DNA of 64,000 nucleotides from Bin90 sp965214635 (GCA_965214635.1 OZ243964.1:372001-436000); one strand, 5' to 3'; shown: positions 55,563-64,000, numbered from the stretch's first letter. Translations and numbers: made by a program. The notes: generated by a model not told the origin, from the letters alone.

Positions 55563-56510
55563 CTAATCCCGAAGCGCGCGTCCGGTAATGGCTAGAAATA
55601 CATCCTCGAGGTTTGAGGGCACCACTTCAAGGTGCGTGGGCGACACGCCGCCTGCGGCTGCCCAAGCCATCAGCTCGGACACGGTTTTGGAAGCGTCCGA
55701 ACATCGCAGGCGGTATATGCCACCGCCGTCGGCTATGACCTCATCCACGCCGGCGAGGTGCTCCAAGCCGGACACTTCTGCGTCGCTGTCCCGTTCGGCG
55801 ATAGCGATGCGCACCTCGTAGGGTGAGGGCAGGGTGCGTATGAGATTGGCAGGCGTGTCCATAGCCACAATGCGCCCTTGGTCCATTATGGCGACACGGT
55901 GGCACAGAAACTCGGCTTCTTCCATATAGTGGGTGGTGAGCACGACGGTCGTGCCGTCGTCGTTCATCTGACGGATGAAGCCCCATAGGCTGCGGCGCGC
56001 TTGGGGGTCAAGCCCGGTCGTGGGTTCGTCGAGAAACACCACATCGGGGTCGTTGACGAGCGCCGCTGCGATGGAGAAGCGCTGCTGCTGCCCGCCGGAG
56101 AGTTTGTTGACTGCTGTGCCTGCACGCTCCTGCAAGTTCACGCGTTCTAGCAGCATGTCCGGTGGCACGCGTTTCTCATAGAACCTGCTGAAAATATCCA
56201 AGATTTCGGCAAGCGTCAGATGGTCGAAGTAAGCGGACGCCTGCAGTTGGACGCCGATACGCTGCTTGACGCGCTCGACATCTCGGAGCGTGTCGATGCC
56301 AAGCACGGTTGTGCTGCCGCCCGTCGGCTGGGTCAGCCCCTCGATGCATTCTAGCGTGGTGGTCTTGCCTGCGCCGTTAGGCCCCAGTATGCCGAACACC
56401 TCGCCGCGCTCCACACTGAACGACACATCGTCCACTGCGCGGATGTCGCCGTAGAGCTTGGATAGGTTACGCACATCGATGACGATACGCTCCGTTGGAG
56501 ACACCGCCAT
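55563..56510 (-). CDS. ABC transporter ATPase
   Basis: This 315-residue cytosolic ATPase powers the adjacent permease. Walker A is ILGPNGAGKTTTLECIEG, the signature is NKLSGGQQQRFSIAAAL, and Walker B is DPDVVFLDEPTTGLDP. A C-terminal regulatory region follows (DTPANLIRTLPSPYEV onward), typical of DrrA-like proteins. The ATG at 56510 has GGAG 7 bases upstream and fits the family N-terminus; ATGs at 56537 and 56585 are alternatives. A promoter and a palindrome lie upstream at 56544-56602. Confidence 0.92.
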   Translation of the reverse strand: MAVSPTERIVIDVRNLSKLYGDIRAVDDVSFSVERGEVFGILGPNGAGKTTTLECIEGLTQPTGGSTTVLGIDTLRDVERVKQRIGVQLQASAYFDHLTLAEILDIFSRFYEKRVPPDMLLERVNLQERAGTAVNKLSGGQQQRFSIAAALVNDPDVVFLDEPTTGLDPQARRSLWGFIRQMNDDGTTVVLTTHYMEEAEFLCHRVAIMDQGRIVAMDTPANLIRTLPSPYEVRIAIAERDSDAEVSGLEHLAGVDEVIADGGGIYRLRCSDASKTVSELMAWAAAGGVSPTHLEVVPSNLEDVFLAITGRALRD

Positions 56511-56543
56511 ACCCACACTCCGATTCGTTGTTGTCATAGGCAA

Positions 56544-56602
56544 AAGTGTAACACTTCTCATAAGAAGCAAGGATATGATACACAATGTGCAGATGTAGTC
56601 AA
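56544..56602 (-). promoter_or_regulatory. promoter and palindromic operator of the ABC exporter
   Basis: On the minus strand TTGACT (56597-56602), a 16-base spacer and TATCAT (56575-56580) form a sigma70-like promoter. Just downstream of the expected start point is the palindrome AAGTGTAACACTT (56544-56556). A dyad there is the classic place for a repressor to act, but no regulator gene is adjacent. Confidence 0.55.
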
Positions 56603-56904
56603 TAAATTGGGTATTGTTTTTAGCAAAATTACACGCTAAAAGCGTTGTTCCAATTCAGAATATTGTGGTTTACGAGCGCTTGGGACAAGAACGCCTTAAC
56701 AGAGCGGCGGTATGGGCGCAATTAAAGCAAAACGATAAAGCGGTATATAACCGGGCACATTAGGCGCATCAGCCGAGAGAAAATCCGTCAAGCGTGCACA
56801 TAGAGTGGGCAAGCGCAAGTCTGTAACGGAGTGTTTCGTTGGGCACGGCGAGCCATACACATCATTGGAATGACCGCTAGTCGCATCGGAAATGTGGATG
56901 TGTG

Positions 56905-58956
56905 TTAGAGCGAAAGCTGGCGCGCAAGTGCGGGCGCATCGGTAACTGGCAGGTTGCACACATAGTTCTCGCACACATACGCCGTAGCCTTGCCGTCGAG
57001 CATGGTCCGGTTGGCGAGCATGGGCAATCCCTCCGACGGCTCGGGGGTGCCGTCGCTGCCCAGCAGGATGCGGTTGGGGATGTATTGCCGAAACACCTCG
57101 CTGGCGAGATCCCTTGTTGCGGCGTCGGCAGGGCTGCCCACGATGACCACTTCCTTCGGCTGCGACAGGTAGAAGTCTAGAGCGCCAAGCCAGTGTCCGG
57201 CAGCGGACGGGAAGCGCGTCATCAGGGAGCGCATCGAGCGCAGGGAGGTGCTGGCGATATTCGCAAGCCTAGTGTCCCCCTTGATTACCGCGAGGCGCAG
57301 CAACACGGATACCGCCATCGAGCTGCCACATGGGATGGCGTTGTCCGTGATGTCCCTGGCGCGCATCACCAACTGCTCATGGTCTGTGCCCGTGTCATAG
57401 AACTGCCCGGATGTCTCTTCCCAAAACAGGTCGACCATCGCATCGCCCAACGCTATGGCGGTGTCGAGCGTGCTGCGGTTGAAATCCAACTCGTGCAGCG
57501 CAAGCAGTCCGTCTATCAGGAATGCGTAGTCTTCCAAGTAGCCGTTGAGTTTCGCTTCGCCATCCTTGTATGTGCGGAGCAGCCTACCGTTGCGGAACAT
57601 GTTCGTCATCAAGAAGGCGGCGTTGCGCTTGGCAGCGTCGGCGTAGTCGGTGCGGTTCAGCACGGCGGCGGCTTCGGCGAAAGCAGCAAGCATCAGCCCG
57701 TTCCAAGCGGTGAGCGTCTTGTCGTCTAGGGCAGGGGCGATGCGTTTGGTGCGCTCGGCTAGCAGCCTCGATTTGGCGCGCCGTATCAGCGCCCCGAACT
57801 CGGCTGCGTCCATGCCCTCATCCCGCGCAAGGTTGGCTGCGTCCATGGCTACGCGCAGGATGTTGCGACCCTCGAAGTTGCCATAGGGCGTAACGCCGTA
57901 GTAGCGGTTGACGATTTCGCCGTCATCGTCGCCCAGTGCAGCGGTGATTTCCTGGGGCAGCCATATGAAGAACTTGCCCTCCACACCCTCACTGTCTGCA
58001 TCCTGCGCTGAGTAGAAGCCGCCATCGGGCGAGGTCATCTCGCGCAGCACATAGTCTAGCGTCTCTTCCACGATGCGCCGATACAAGGGCTTGCCTGTTA
58101 CCTGATAGGCGTGCAGATACAGGCGGGCGAGCAGTGCGTTGTCGTAGAGCATCTTCTCGAAGTGCGGTACAAGCCAAAAGGTGTCGGTGGAGTATCTGTG
58201 GAAGCCGCCGCCTATCTGGTCGTAGATACCGCCGAGCGCCATTCGGTCGAGCGTCAGTTCCACCATGTCCAATGCGTTGGGGTCTTCGGTGCGGAGATAG
58301 TGGCGCAGCAGGAACTCATAGGTCATGGGTTGAGGAAACTTGGGCTGCATGCCGATGCCACCGTGCCGCTCGTCGAAGTCCGATGCGATGGCTTGTGCGG
58401 ACTGACGCATTATATCCGCAGTCAGCGGCTCCACTTGCGGTTCGGCGATGTTGCCGGACATACGGCGCATGCGATCGAGCAGCTGCTCTGTGGTTTGCAG
58501 TATGTCGCCGCGCCGCTCGGTGTATGCGTCCGCAATTGCAGCGAGTATGCGCGGGAAGCTCGGCATGCCGCCTCGGTCTTCGGGCGGGAAGTATGTGCCG
58601 CCGTAGAACGGCTTCCCGTCCGGCGTCAGGAACACGGTCATAGGCCATCCGCCGTGACCGCTGATGGCTTGCACCGCCGTCATGTAGATGGAATCGATGT
58701 CTGGGCGCTCTTCGCGGTCGACCTTGATGTTGACGAAACGCTCGTTCATCAGAGCGGATATTGCAGGGTCTTCGAAAGACTCACGCTCCATCACATGGCA
58801 CCAGTGGCAGGCAGAGTAGCCCACGCTGAGCAGAATGGGCTTATCCTCGGCTGCGGCGCGCCGTAGGGCTTCGTTGCCCCAAGGGTACCAGTCCACCGGA
58901 TTGTGGGCGTGCTGCAACAAGTAGGGGCTGGTTTCGTTGATAAGGCGGTTGGGCAT
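56905..58956 (-). CDS. thioredoxin-domain protein of the DUF255/YyaL (SPATA20) family
   Basis: The 683-residue protein opens with the DUF255 thioredoxin-like domain (NETSPYLLQHAHNPVDWYPWG, SACHWCHVMERESFEDP), where CHWCH is the redox motif. An (alpha/alpha)6-type region follows that resembles N-acylglucosamine 2-epimerase folds (GGFHRYSTDTFWLVPHFEKMLYDN, DADSEGVEGKFF). The family is widespread with unclear substrate. It is cytosolic. It is the next gene after the thioredoxin/NHL gene on the same strand, 153 bases away, so two thioredoxin-fold proteins are adjacent. The 394-base gap downstream of the ABC ATPase's start holds the promoter noted there and no gene. Confidence 0.88.
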   Translation of the reverse strand: MPNRLINETSPYLLQHAHNPVDWYPWGNEALRRAAAEDKPILLSVGYSACHWCHVMERESFEDPAISALMNERFVNIKVDREERPDIDSIYMTAVQAISGHGGWPMTVFLTPDGKPFYGGTYFPPEDRGGMPSFPRILAAIADAYTERRGDILQTTEQLLDRMRRMSGNIAEPQVEPLTADIMRQSAQAIASDFDERHGGIGMQPKFPQPMTYEFLLRHYLRTEDPNALDMVELTLDRMALGGIYDQIGGGFHRYSTDTFWLVPHFEKMLYDNALLARLYLHAYQVTGKPLYRRIVEETLDYVLREMTSPDGGFYSAQDADSEGVEGKFFIWLPQEITAALGDDDGEIVNRYYGVTPYGNFEGRNILRVAMDAANLARDEGMDAAEFGALIRRAKSRLLAERTKRIAPALDDKTLTAWNGLMLAAFAEAAAVLNRTDYADAAKRNAAFLMTNMFRNGRLLRTYKDGEAKLNGYLEDYAFLIDGLLALHELDFNRSTLDTAIALGDAMVDLFWEETSGQFYDTGTDHEQLVMRARDITDNAIPCGSSMAVSVLLRLAVIKGDTRLANIASTSLRSMRSLMTRFPSAAGHWLGALDFYLSQPKEVVIVGSPADAATRDLASEVFRQYIPNRILLGSDGTPEPSEGLPMLANRTMLDGKATAYVCENYVCNLPVTDAPALARQLSL

Positions 58957-59109
58957 TTTAGATTTTCCAGATGTGCCATGAGGTCATTTAGCGTTTAGGT
59001 TTTCTAAATGTGCCGTCAGCGGGCGGTTAGTTGGCGGCGGTCAAAAGCTCCGACTGCATAACACGGGCACTGTTGTATCCTTGCACTCGGGCGCTCGAAT
59101 ATGCTTGTG

Positions 59110-60600
59110 TTACAGTCCTGTCAGTTCCAGCGTGCTGACCTCTTTCGTGTCCAACGATGCGATTCGGATGGCGTGATTGTTCGTATCGGCGATGTAGAGC
59201 TTGCCGCGAGCAATGCTAAGCCCGGCGGGTTCGTGGAATTGGGCGAACGCACCGACTCCGTCTTCGTGTCCCGGTGCACCAATGCCGAGATAGGAGGAGG
59301 CGGTTCGTGTGGCGGGGTCGATGCACTTGATCTTGTTGTTGTAGGTGTCGGCAATGTATAGAATGCCTTCGTGTAATTCGATGCCGATAGGGTGCTGCAA
59401 GCGCACTTCGTTGCCTGTGCCGTCAACATCCCCGAACTCGAACAGATGTAGCCCCACGATGGTGTTCACGCTGTTATTGCCGTTTAAGTCAGCTGAACGG
59501 ACGGCGCTGGTTTCGCTGTCGGTGAAGTATAGCTTGTGTCCGTCGGATACGATGCCGCTGGGCTGGGCAAGTTCTGCACGGGACAGGCTGCCGTCAGCGA
59601 TGCGCTCACGCCCGTTGCCGGCGTATGGGCGCGCCTCTTGGGATGTCAGGTCGAGGCTCCAAATCTGGTGGAAGCCGGCCATGGCGATGTATAGCGTGCC
59701 GCCGTTGAGTTCCAAGTCCCAAGGGGAGTTGAGCGACACGAAGCGGGCATTGCCGCCTCGGTGGAACATCCGAGCCTGTTCGCCCGTGCCGGCGATGGTC
59801 TTTACGCTTTGGTTTGGTATGTCTATTCGGCGTATGGCGTGGTTCTTCGTGTCCGCTACATAGAGCGTATCGCCATCGAGTGCCATGCCCTGCGGGTCGT
59901 GGAACAGGGCATCGTCGAAGCCACCGTCGCGTAGTCCATGCTCGCCGCTGCCGATGGTGTGAAGCACATCACCGTACAGGGTGGTTACCACGATGCGGTT
60001 GTGGTTGGAGTCGGCTATGAACAGCCTGTCGGATGCTTCGTCCGCAAGAACCTTGCCCGGGAACGAGAGCGGTCGCTCCCATTCTTTGTCTTTTTCCAAG
60101 TTGAGGCGTATCGGCGTGGTGTCCAGCACGGCGTGCTCGTCGAACTCATTCATCATCTTAGCGATTAGCCCGTCGAACATAGCGGCGTCAATTTCGCCTT
60201 CGTGCTTGCCCAGCACCTTGCCCTCGGGGTCTATGAACATCAGCGTGGGCCAGGCGCGCGCGCCGTACTGCTGCCATATGACGAAATCCTTGTCGTTGAC
60301 CACGGGATGCTCAATCTCATAGCGCAGCACCGCCTTGCGGACATTCTCCAAATCCTTCTCGGCGGCGAATTTGGCGGAGTGCACACCGACTACTATGAGC
60401 TGGTCTGCATACTTTTCTTCTAGTTTCCGCAACTGCGGAAGCACATTCATGCAGTTGATTCAGCAGTATGTCCAGAAGTCCAGCACGACGAGTTTTCCGC
60501 GCAGGTCTTCCATTGAGAGCGGCTTTTTGGTGTTCAGCCACTCCATATTCATCGGGAACTCTGGTGCAGCGATTTTGCCGGCGTACATTCGTGGACTCAT
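59110..60600 (-). CDS. thioredoxin/NHL-repeat protein with in-frame TGA: candidate selenoprotein
   Basis: Read through the TGA at 60460-60462, this is a 496-residue protein of the NHLRC2 type. It has an N-terminal thioredoxin-like domain (to ~170) and then six or so NHL repeats (NHNRIVVTTLYGD, LYVADTKNHAIRRIDI, LYFTDSETSAVRS, LYIADTYNNKIKCID, LYIADTNNHAIRIAS). Relatives have the redox site DFWTYCCINC. Here codons read D-F-W-T-Y-C-TGA-I-N-C, so the TGA takes the place of the first Cys of CxxC (residue 47). The start at the ATG 60600 has AAAGGAGG upstream. The second part alone would start at an ATG just after the motif with no ribosome-binding site and would lack the redox pair. Selenocysteine insertion is inferred, not shown. 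Confidence 0.75.
60402..60459 (-). promoter_or_regulatory. putative bacterial SECIS element
   Basis: Immediately after the in-frame TGA the minus strand can fold. An upper 6-bp stem TTCCGC/GCGGAA (60435-60440 and 60425-60430 read on the plus strand) closes the loop AGTT, about 25 bases after the TGA. A lower stem CTGCAT/ATGCAG could extend it. The loop has a G in its first two positions and sits at the distance seen in bacterial SECIS elements. It remains to be tested with a SECIS model and SelB. Confidence 0.55.
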
Positions 60601-60730
60601 CGAACGGCCTCCTTTTCTAGGGTGTAGTGCTGTGTGGGTGTGAGGTTCGCAGGTGTGAATGCGTTTGGTTCGCCAAAATTGGGATGTGGGGGCGCATCCG
60701 AGCGAATCGGTACGCCACGCATAGCAGGGG

Positions 60731-61387
60731 CTAGACGGGCCAGACTTCCATCTCGTAAGCCATCGTCCAAAACATGAACTCGTAGCGCGAGCTGATGACG
60801 AAGGCGTGCCGCATTCGACGGCGCACCGCATCGCCGCCATCTATACCAAAACGATCGACCAATTCCCGCCAAGCAGCGGTGCTCTCTTCTAGTAGCCCAT
60901 CGCGATAGGGCTGCGCCCAGTAGCTGAACACCGGATGCTCCGGCACCGAGATCCGCGCCCCGATTTCGTGATAGGTCCAAGGACAGGGAAGCAGAGCAGC
61001 AGCAGCCTCGCCCACGCCGCCTTGCGCCGCAGCGGTGAGCATGTGATTGCAGTATGCGAGGTTGGTTGGCGATGGATTGTGCCGCTCGGCGTCGGCGTCG
61101 GTCATGTCCAGCAGATCGAACATCTTGGTGTGCAATGGACGCTCGACGGGCGTGGTGATGCGGCGGGTGAGGGCGCGGAGGGTTTCGGAGTCTGGCGCTT
61201 TGGAAAGCGCTGTCGCCACCACCTGCCCAAACTTGGCGAGGTAGTGGTAATCCTGCACCACATAGTAGCGGAACTTTTCCATCGGCAAGGTGGCGCTCTG
61301 GATCTCGTCTAGAAACGGATGCGCAAAGATGCGCTCCCAAATCGGTGTCGTCTCTTGGCGTAGGCTCTCCGAAAAGCTCGTGGGCAT
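60731..61387 (-). CDS. tenA: TenA/thiaminase II family protein
   Basis: TenA-type enzymes salvage thiamine degradation products by hydrolysing aminopyrimidines. The 218-residue helical protein has FRYYVVQDYHYLAKFGQVV, the active-site cysteine in AALLPCPWTYHEIG, and the ending SSRYEFMFWTMAYEMEVWP. The start MPTSFSESLRQETTPIWERIF fits the family. A separate thiE with extension lies 23 kb away. The gene is upstream of the thioredoxin/NHL gene on the same strand, with 130 bases between. Confidence 0.92.
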   Translation of the reverse strand: MPTSFSESLRQETTPIWERIFAHPFLDEIQSATLPMEKFRYYVVQDYHYLAKFGQVVATALSKAPDSETLRALTRRITTPVERPLHTKMFDLLDMTDADAERHNPSPTNLAYCNHMLTAAAQGGVGEAAAALLPCPWTYHEIGARISVPEHPVFSYWAQPYRDGLLEESTAAWRELVDRFGIDGGDAVRRRMRHAFVISSRYEFMFWTMAYEMEVWPV

Positions 61388-62176
61388 GCGTTGACCTCAT
61401 ACAATGATAATTCGCTTCTATCTCTCGACTGAATATACCACAGCGCGGGCTTGGGCGGCATGTAGTGCGCTAATCGAATCCAATCTAAACGCTAAATCGC
61501 CCAGCATTGCGGCGCTGCCCAACAACACACGATAAAGCACAAGCGCATCGCGGGAACGGCAGTGTGATTCATCAGGGGAAACGGATTTCGCCAATGCGTC
61601 AGAACCAAAACGCAAGTCAAGCGGTTTGTGGGCGTAGATTCCCTGTTGGGAATGGCTTATTTCAGCGTCAAGTAATGGTATAGGTCATAAGGACATAGAA
61701 ACGGCGCTCTCAGGGCATTCTGGGGCGATACGCATATTTTAGGCTGCTCTGATGCCAAATACGGCATAGAGTTACCGATCTCACCATACACCGATACCGA
61801 ATTAGCGAGCGAAGACTCATCGGGAAGCGTCGCGAGCACGCCTGCGCATTCCGGTTATGAGCGCCGCTGCTGCTATATCGCATAAACCGCATAACTAACT
61901 GCATATCGCTTTCATAATGGTGCCCGAACCGAGAACCTCATAGAAATATTAAAATGGCATAGTGTCGTGGGATACGGATATTTCCGCAACGCATTCGCAT
62001 ATTCTTACACATTGCAATATCAATATGCTTATCTGTGAGCATCACACTCACACGGCGTGGGGCATATATTGTAATTCAAATATGCATATAGCATGCATAT
62101 GGGCATGCTATGACGGCAACAAGCGCAAATTGCAGCACATATCACATATAAGGGGAATGGGGAGAGCATAAAGGCG
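61388..62176. other. intergenic region without a convincing gene
   Basis: These 789 bases between tenA and tRNA-Arg contain only short frames of up to 65 codons with no ribosome-binding sites or recognisable products. Base composition becomes noticeably richer in A and T toward the tRNA. A palindrome with 9-base perfect arms, ATAGCATGC/GCATGCTAT at 62088-62111, lies about 65 bases past the tRNA 3' end. It may end tRNA transcription or mark an integration scar. Confidence 0.5.
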
Positions 62177-62253
62177 TGGCGTCCCTGGCAGGATTCGAAC
62201 CCGCGACCCGCTGCTTAGAAGGCAGCCGCTCTGTCCAACTGAGCTACAGGGAC
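62177..62253 (-). tRNA. tRNA-Arg(TCT)
   Basis: Read on the minus strand, GTCCCTG pairs with CAGGGAC as the acceptor stem. The D arm is GCTCAGTTGGACAGAGC, the anticodon stem GCTGC/GCAGC encloses CTTCTAA with anticodon TCT (complement of 62217-62219), and the T arm is GCGGGTTCGAATCCTGC. The CCA end (62177-62179) is encoded. It reads AGA codons. Confidence 0.95.
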
Positions 62254-62284
62254 ACGCAAAGACAGCTTACAAATCAGCAAATCA

Positions 62285-62314
62285 AGTGTAGCAAGACGCA
62301 TCGTTGTCGGTCAA
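62285..62314 (-). promoter_or_regulatory. sigma70-type promoter of tRNA-Arg
   Basis: On the minus strand TTGACC (62309-62314), an 18-base spacer and TACACT (62285-62290) lie 31 bases before the tRNA. The -35 element overlaps the last codon of the DUF6391-like gene. Confidence 0.6.
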
Positions 62315-62835
62315 GGAACAGGGGCATCAAGCCGCTCCTGAGAGCGATGAGCCATGCGCGTGGCGACATAGTGCAGGCGCGGACTGTCGCCGTGCCAAAG
62401 CTTGGTTATAGAGACAATCTCCAAGTCTTGCACATCGGCTAAGGTAGTGTAGCGCCGCTGGATGGCGTTGCCGATGGGGCGGCTGAGCAGCGCGCCCGCG
62501 GCAATTGCGGCTATCGTAAGCGGGATGCGCTTCCAACCGCTGCTGCGGCGCCATACCAGTTTCGTGAGTGCGCCGGATATGATGCCGCCCACGGCGAGGT
62601 TCGTGCCACAGTGCCGGGAGATAGCGAGTTCGCGCTGGCCGGCGTTCAGCCTCGCCAGCGCATCGGCAACGATGCTGTGCAGCGCGTCGGTCTTCACGCC
62701 TCCAATGATGATGAACCCGCCCGGCACGGAGTACCCGCCCAGCGGCGGCTTGCAGTCTGAATCTAACAGCAGCGTAACGCAGGCGTGTTCTAGGGCGTGG
62801 TTGCGCCGGACGCGCCGGCTCATCTCTTTCAGCAT
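62311..62835 (-). CDS. DUF6391-like conserved protein
   Basis: This 174-residue protein begins with RRNHALEHACVTLLLD, the signature of a family of unknown function in cyanobacteria and Chloroflexota. A Gly-rich segment (PGGFIIIGGVKTDALHSIVADAL) and a hydrophobic stretch (IPLTIAAIAAGALLS) follow, with the latter probably contacting the membrane. No catalytic motif is known. The stop lies within the -35 of the tRNA-Arg promoter, and the tRNA is transcribed in the same direction. Confidence 0.75.
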   Translation of the reverse strand: MLKEMSRRVRRNHALEHACVTLLLDSDCKPPLGGYSVPGGFIIIGGVKTDALHSIVADALARLNAGQRELAISRHCGTNLAVGGIISGALTKLVWRRSSGWKRIPLTIAAIAAGALLSRPIGNAIQRRYTTLADVQDLEIVSITKLWHGDSPRLHYVATRMAHRSQERLDAPVP

Positions 62836-63204
62836 TTTATTTGTATGACCTCTTCATCCCAAATCCCAATGCGCTTTGATGAATGCCTGCTTGCATTGTA
62901 CACGCTGGGACAGGCGGGCGCAGGGCGGGGTAATGTTTTGGGCAGCAGATTCGAGATGTGCGTCAACACGGTCCGCTCTGCACGCATTCGCCCGATAAGC
63001 ATAACGAGCAAAGGCATTGCTGCGGTGGCCATGGAAATATCGGGAGCATAACCCGGCGCATCGGTCAGAGCGGGCACTGGTTCAGTGCAGGATTCGCCCA
63101 AATGCTAAAACAATATGTAGCCGTGAGTGCTGCTGAAATAGTCTGAAATGCCCTGAATGTATTTGAAAAGTGTAGAAATTATTAGAAAGTAGATGAAATT
63201 GTTC

Positions 63205-63262
63205 TTGACCGATGTATTGTAAAGCATTAAGATGATGTCAATACATTAGACAAATTGGTCAG
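63205..63262 (+). promoter_or_regulatory. promoter with inverted repeat (possible autoregulation)
   Basis: TTGACC (63205-63210), a 17-base spacer and TAAGAT (63228-63233) form a promoter for the small HTH gene. An inverted repeat brackets the -10: ATGTATTG (63212-63219) and CAATACAT (63239-63246) are perfect reverse complements. TGACC (63206-63210) and GGTCA (63258-63262) form an outer pair. This is the layout of an operator. Confidence 0.6.
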
Positions 63263-63271
63263 GAGGACGAC

Positions 63272-63505
63272 ATGGTGCGCAAGACCAAGAAGATGCTCAG
63301 AGTGGAAGAGAAGTTCAACCAGCCGCTGGAGAAGCTTCTGCCGCAGATGGTAACCGAGCAGGGGCAGTCCGCCACCGCAGAATACCTCGGGGTGAGCAAG
63401 GCAACGCTTGGATACTGGCTGCTGAAGATGGGCATCACCGTCCGCAGAGTGGCGCTTGCGCCGGGCGAGACGCTGGAGGTGAAGCGGATGGATAGGGTAG
63501 GCTAA
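63272..63505 (+). CDS. small helix-turn-helix DNA-binding protein
   Basis: The 77-residue protein carries a helix-turn-helix in the middle (TAEYLGVSKATLGYWLLKMGI), with a basic N-terminus (MVRKTKKMLRVEEK) and a short tail. It resembles small regulators with an XRE- or MerR-like helix-turn-helix, but I cannot name a family. The ATG has GGAGGA just upstream. The inverted repeat bracketing its own promoter suggests that it controls itself. A terminator-like stem follows. It is alone between convergent and same-strand neighbours, with 436 bases of gene-free sequence before it. Confidence 0.7.
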   Translation: MVRKTKKMLRVEEKFNQPLEKLLPQMVTEQGQSATAEYLGVSKATLGYWLLKMGITVRRVALAPGETLEVKRMDRVG

Positions 63506-63527
63506 ATCCACTCGCCTGCGAGGCGTG

Positions 63528-63571
63528 CGAAAGGGGCGACGGGCTTGTAACCCGCCGCCCCTTTCGTTCGT
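63528..63571 (+). terminator. terminator-like stem-loop
   Basis: A 16-bp stem with one mismatch (63528-63543 and 63551-63566) around a 7-base loop is followed by TTCGTT. It lies 23 bases after the small HTH gene's stop. The T-run is short. Confidence 0.65.
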
Positions 63572-63661
63572 TGGCGTCCGTGTGCGCCAGAGGGTTTGTC
63601 GACATCGCCGCTAGCCCAATGTGTACGGGCGCTCGCGCTTGTTCCTGATTAGGGGAATGCG

Positions 63662-64000
63662 TCAGCGGCGCATTGCGGCTCGGGCTTCGCGCTCGCGCTC
63701 GCGCTCCACCAAGGCGCGCCGCTTGTCGTAGAGTTTGCGCCCACGCGCCACGCCTAGCTCCACCTTTGCCCGGTGGCGGCGAATGTACAGGCGCAGCGGC
63801 ACCAGCGTCAGACCGCGCTCCGATACTTGGCGCGTCAGTCGTCTTATCTCGTCCTTATGCAGCAGCAGCTTGCGTGGGCGAGTGGGTTCGTGGTTGTTGC
63901 CTGTGCCCGCCGAGTACTGCGCTATGTGCATGTTCATCAGCCAAAGCTCGCCATCTTCGGGCTTGCCGTAAGCGTCGCTGAGGTTGACGCGTCCCTCCCG
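63662..64000 (-). CDS. smpB: SsrA-binding protein SmpB (5' end outside window)
   Basis: SmpB delivers tmRNA to stalled ribosomes. This is its C-terminal ~112 residues; the frame stays open to the window edge, with REGRVNLSDAYGKPEDGELWL before MNMHIAQYSAG. Visible family motifs are PRKLLLHKDEIRRL, ERGLTLVPLRLYI and KVELGVARGRKLYDKR, and the basic tail reaches the ribosome. An internal ATG at 63937 is not the start. The tmRNA gene is not in the window. Confidence 0.93.
   Translation of the reverse strand, partial: REGRVNLSDAYGKPEDGELWLMNMHIAQYSAGTGNNHEPTRPRKLLLHKDEIRRLTRQVSERGLTLVPLRLYIRRHRAKVELGVARGRKLYDKRRALVEREREREARAAMRR

Noticed and set aside
60460..60462. TGA reassigned genome-wide as an amino acid
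   Set aside because: TGA is the natural stop of polX, rnhB, the dehydratase and several other intact genes in this window.
60460..60840. A separate leftward reading frame ending at the TGA
   Set aside because: Its useful part is only the first 46 codons of the thioredoxin/NHL gene from the ATG at 60600; the rest upstream is not conserved and lacks a ribosome-binding site.
62797..63051. Possible small rightward gene upstream of the HTH gene
   Set aside because: No ribosome-binding site, overlaps the DUF6391-like start, and no recognisable motif.

Overview
The window is a 64 kb bacterial chromosome segment of moderately high GC, with no rRNA and no CRISPR array. The gene set suggests a member of the Chloroflexota, perhaps a SAR202/Dehalococcoidia-type marine or host-associated heterotroph. 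It includes a MoeA fused to a periplasmic-binding-like domain, a Uma2 nuclease, a membrane pyrophosphatase, tungsten/molybdenum enzymes, a glycolate-oxidase-type operon and several conserved proteins of unknown role. This placement is inferred from gene content only; no marker-gene phylogeny could be run.

Layout. Positions 1-8004 hold the 3' end of an MFS transporter, then a leftward block: prs, secA, a sensor-only membrane protein, polX and an unknown gene. A tRNA-Gly, a perfect long hairpin and a secreted cadherin/fibronectin protein follow (8250-10898). Positions 11198-25049 form a one-carbon and Mo/W-enzyme block: formate-THF ligase, two MoeA paralogues, MobA, a MoaD-like carrier, an aldehyde:ferredoxin oxidoreductase and a three-subunit NAD-type formate dehydrogenase, ending in an unknown gene. 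Positions 25142-31101 hold a Uma2 nuclease and a probable sugar-acid catabolic set (IlvD/Edd dehydratase, zinc dehydrogenase, HpcH/HpaI aldolase), plus an esterase and a flavin reductase. Positions 31322-41199 are mostly housekeeping: a phosphoesterase, tsaE-tsaB, ndk, rsfS, mnmA, rnhB, a YraN-family gene, an extended thiE and hppA.

Positions 41370-47480 contain tRNA-Leu, a methyltransferase, an SDR, a duplicated-domain protein, a small lipoprotein, a complete insertion sequence and an MFS exporter. Positions 47984-56510 hold aroC, an SDR lacking the usual catalytic residues, a glcD-glcE-glcF operon and an ABC-2 exporter. Positions 56905-64000 hold a DUF255 thioredoxin-domain protein, a thioredoxin/NHL-repeat protein interrupted by an in-frame TGA, tenA, tRNA-Arg, a DUF6391-like protein, a small HTH protein and the 3' part of smpB.

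The most notable signal is the thioredoxin/NHL gene at 59110-60600. A TGA codon replaces the first cysteine of the redox CxxC motif, and a SECIS-like hairpin lies at the expected distance behind it, so this looks like an undescribed selenoprotein. Other points of interest are an insertion sequence with a programmed -1 frameshift heptamer, sitting at the junction of two ~100 bp direct repeats; an apparent attenuator in front of hppA; a 22-bp perfect hairpin with a GNRA loop; and an apparently leaderless rsfS.
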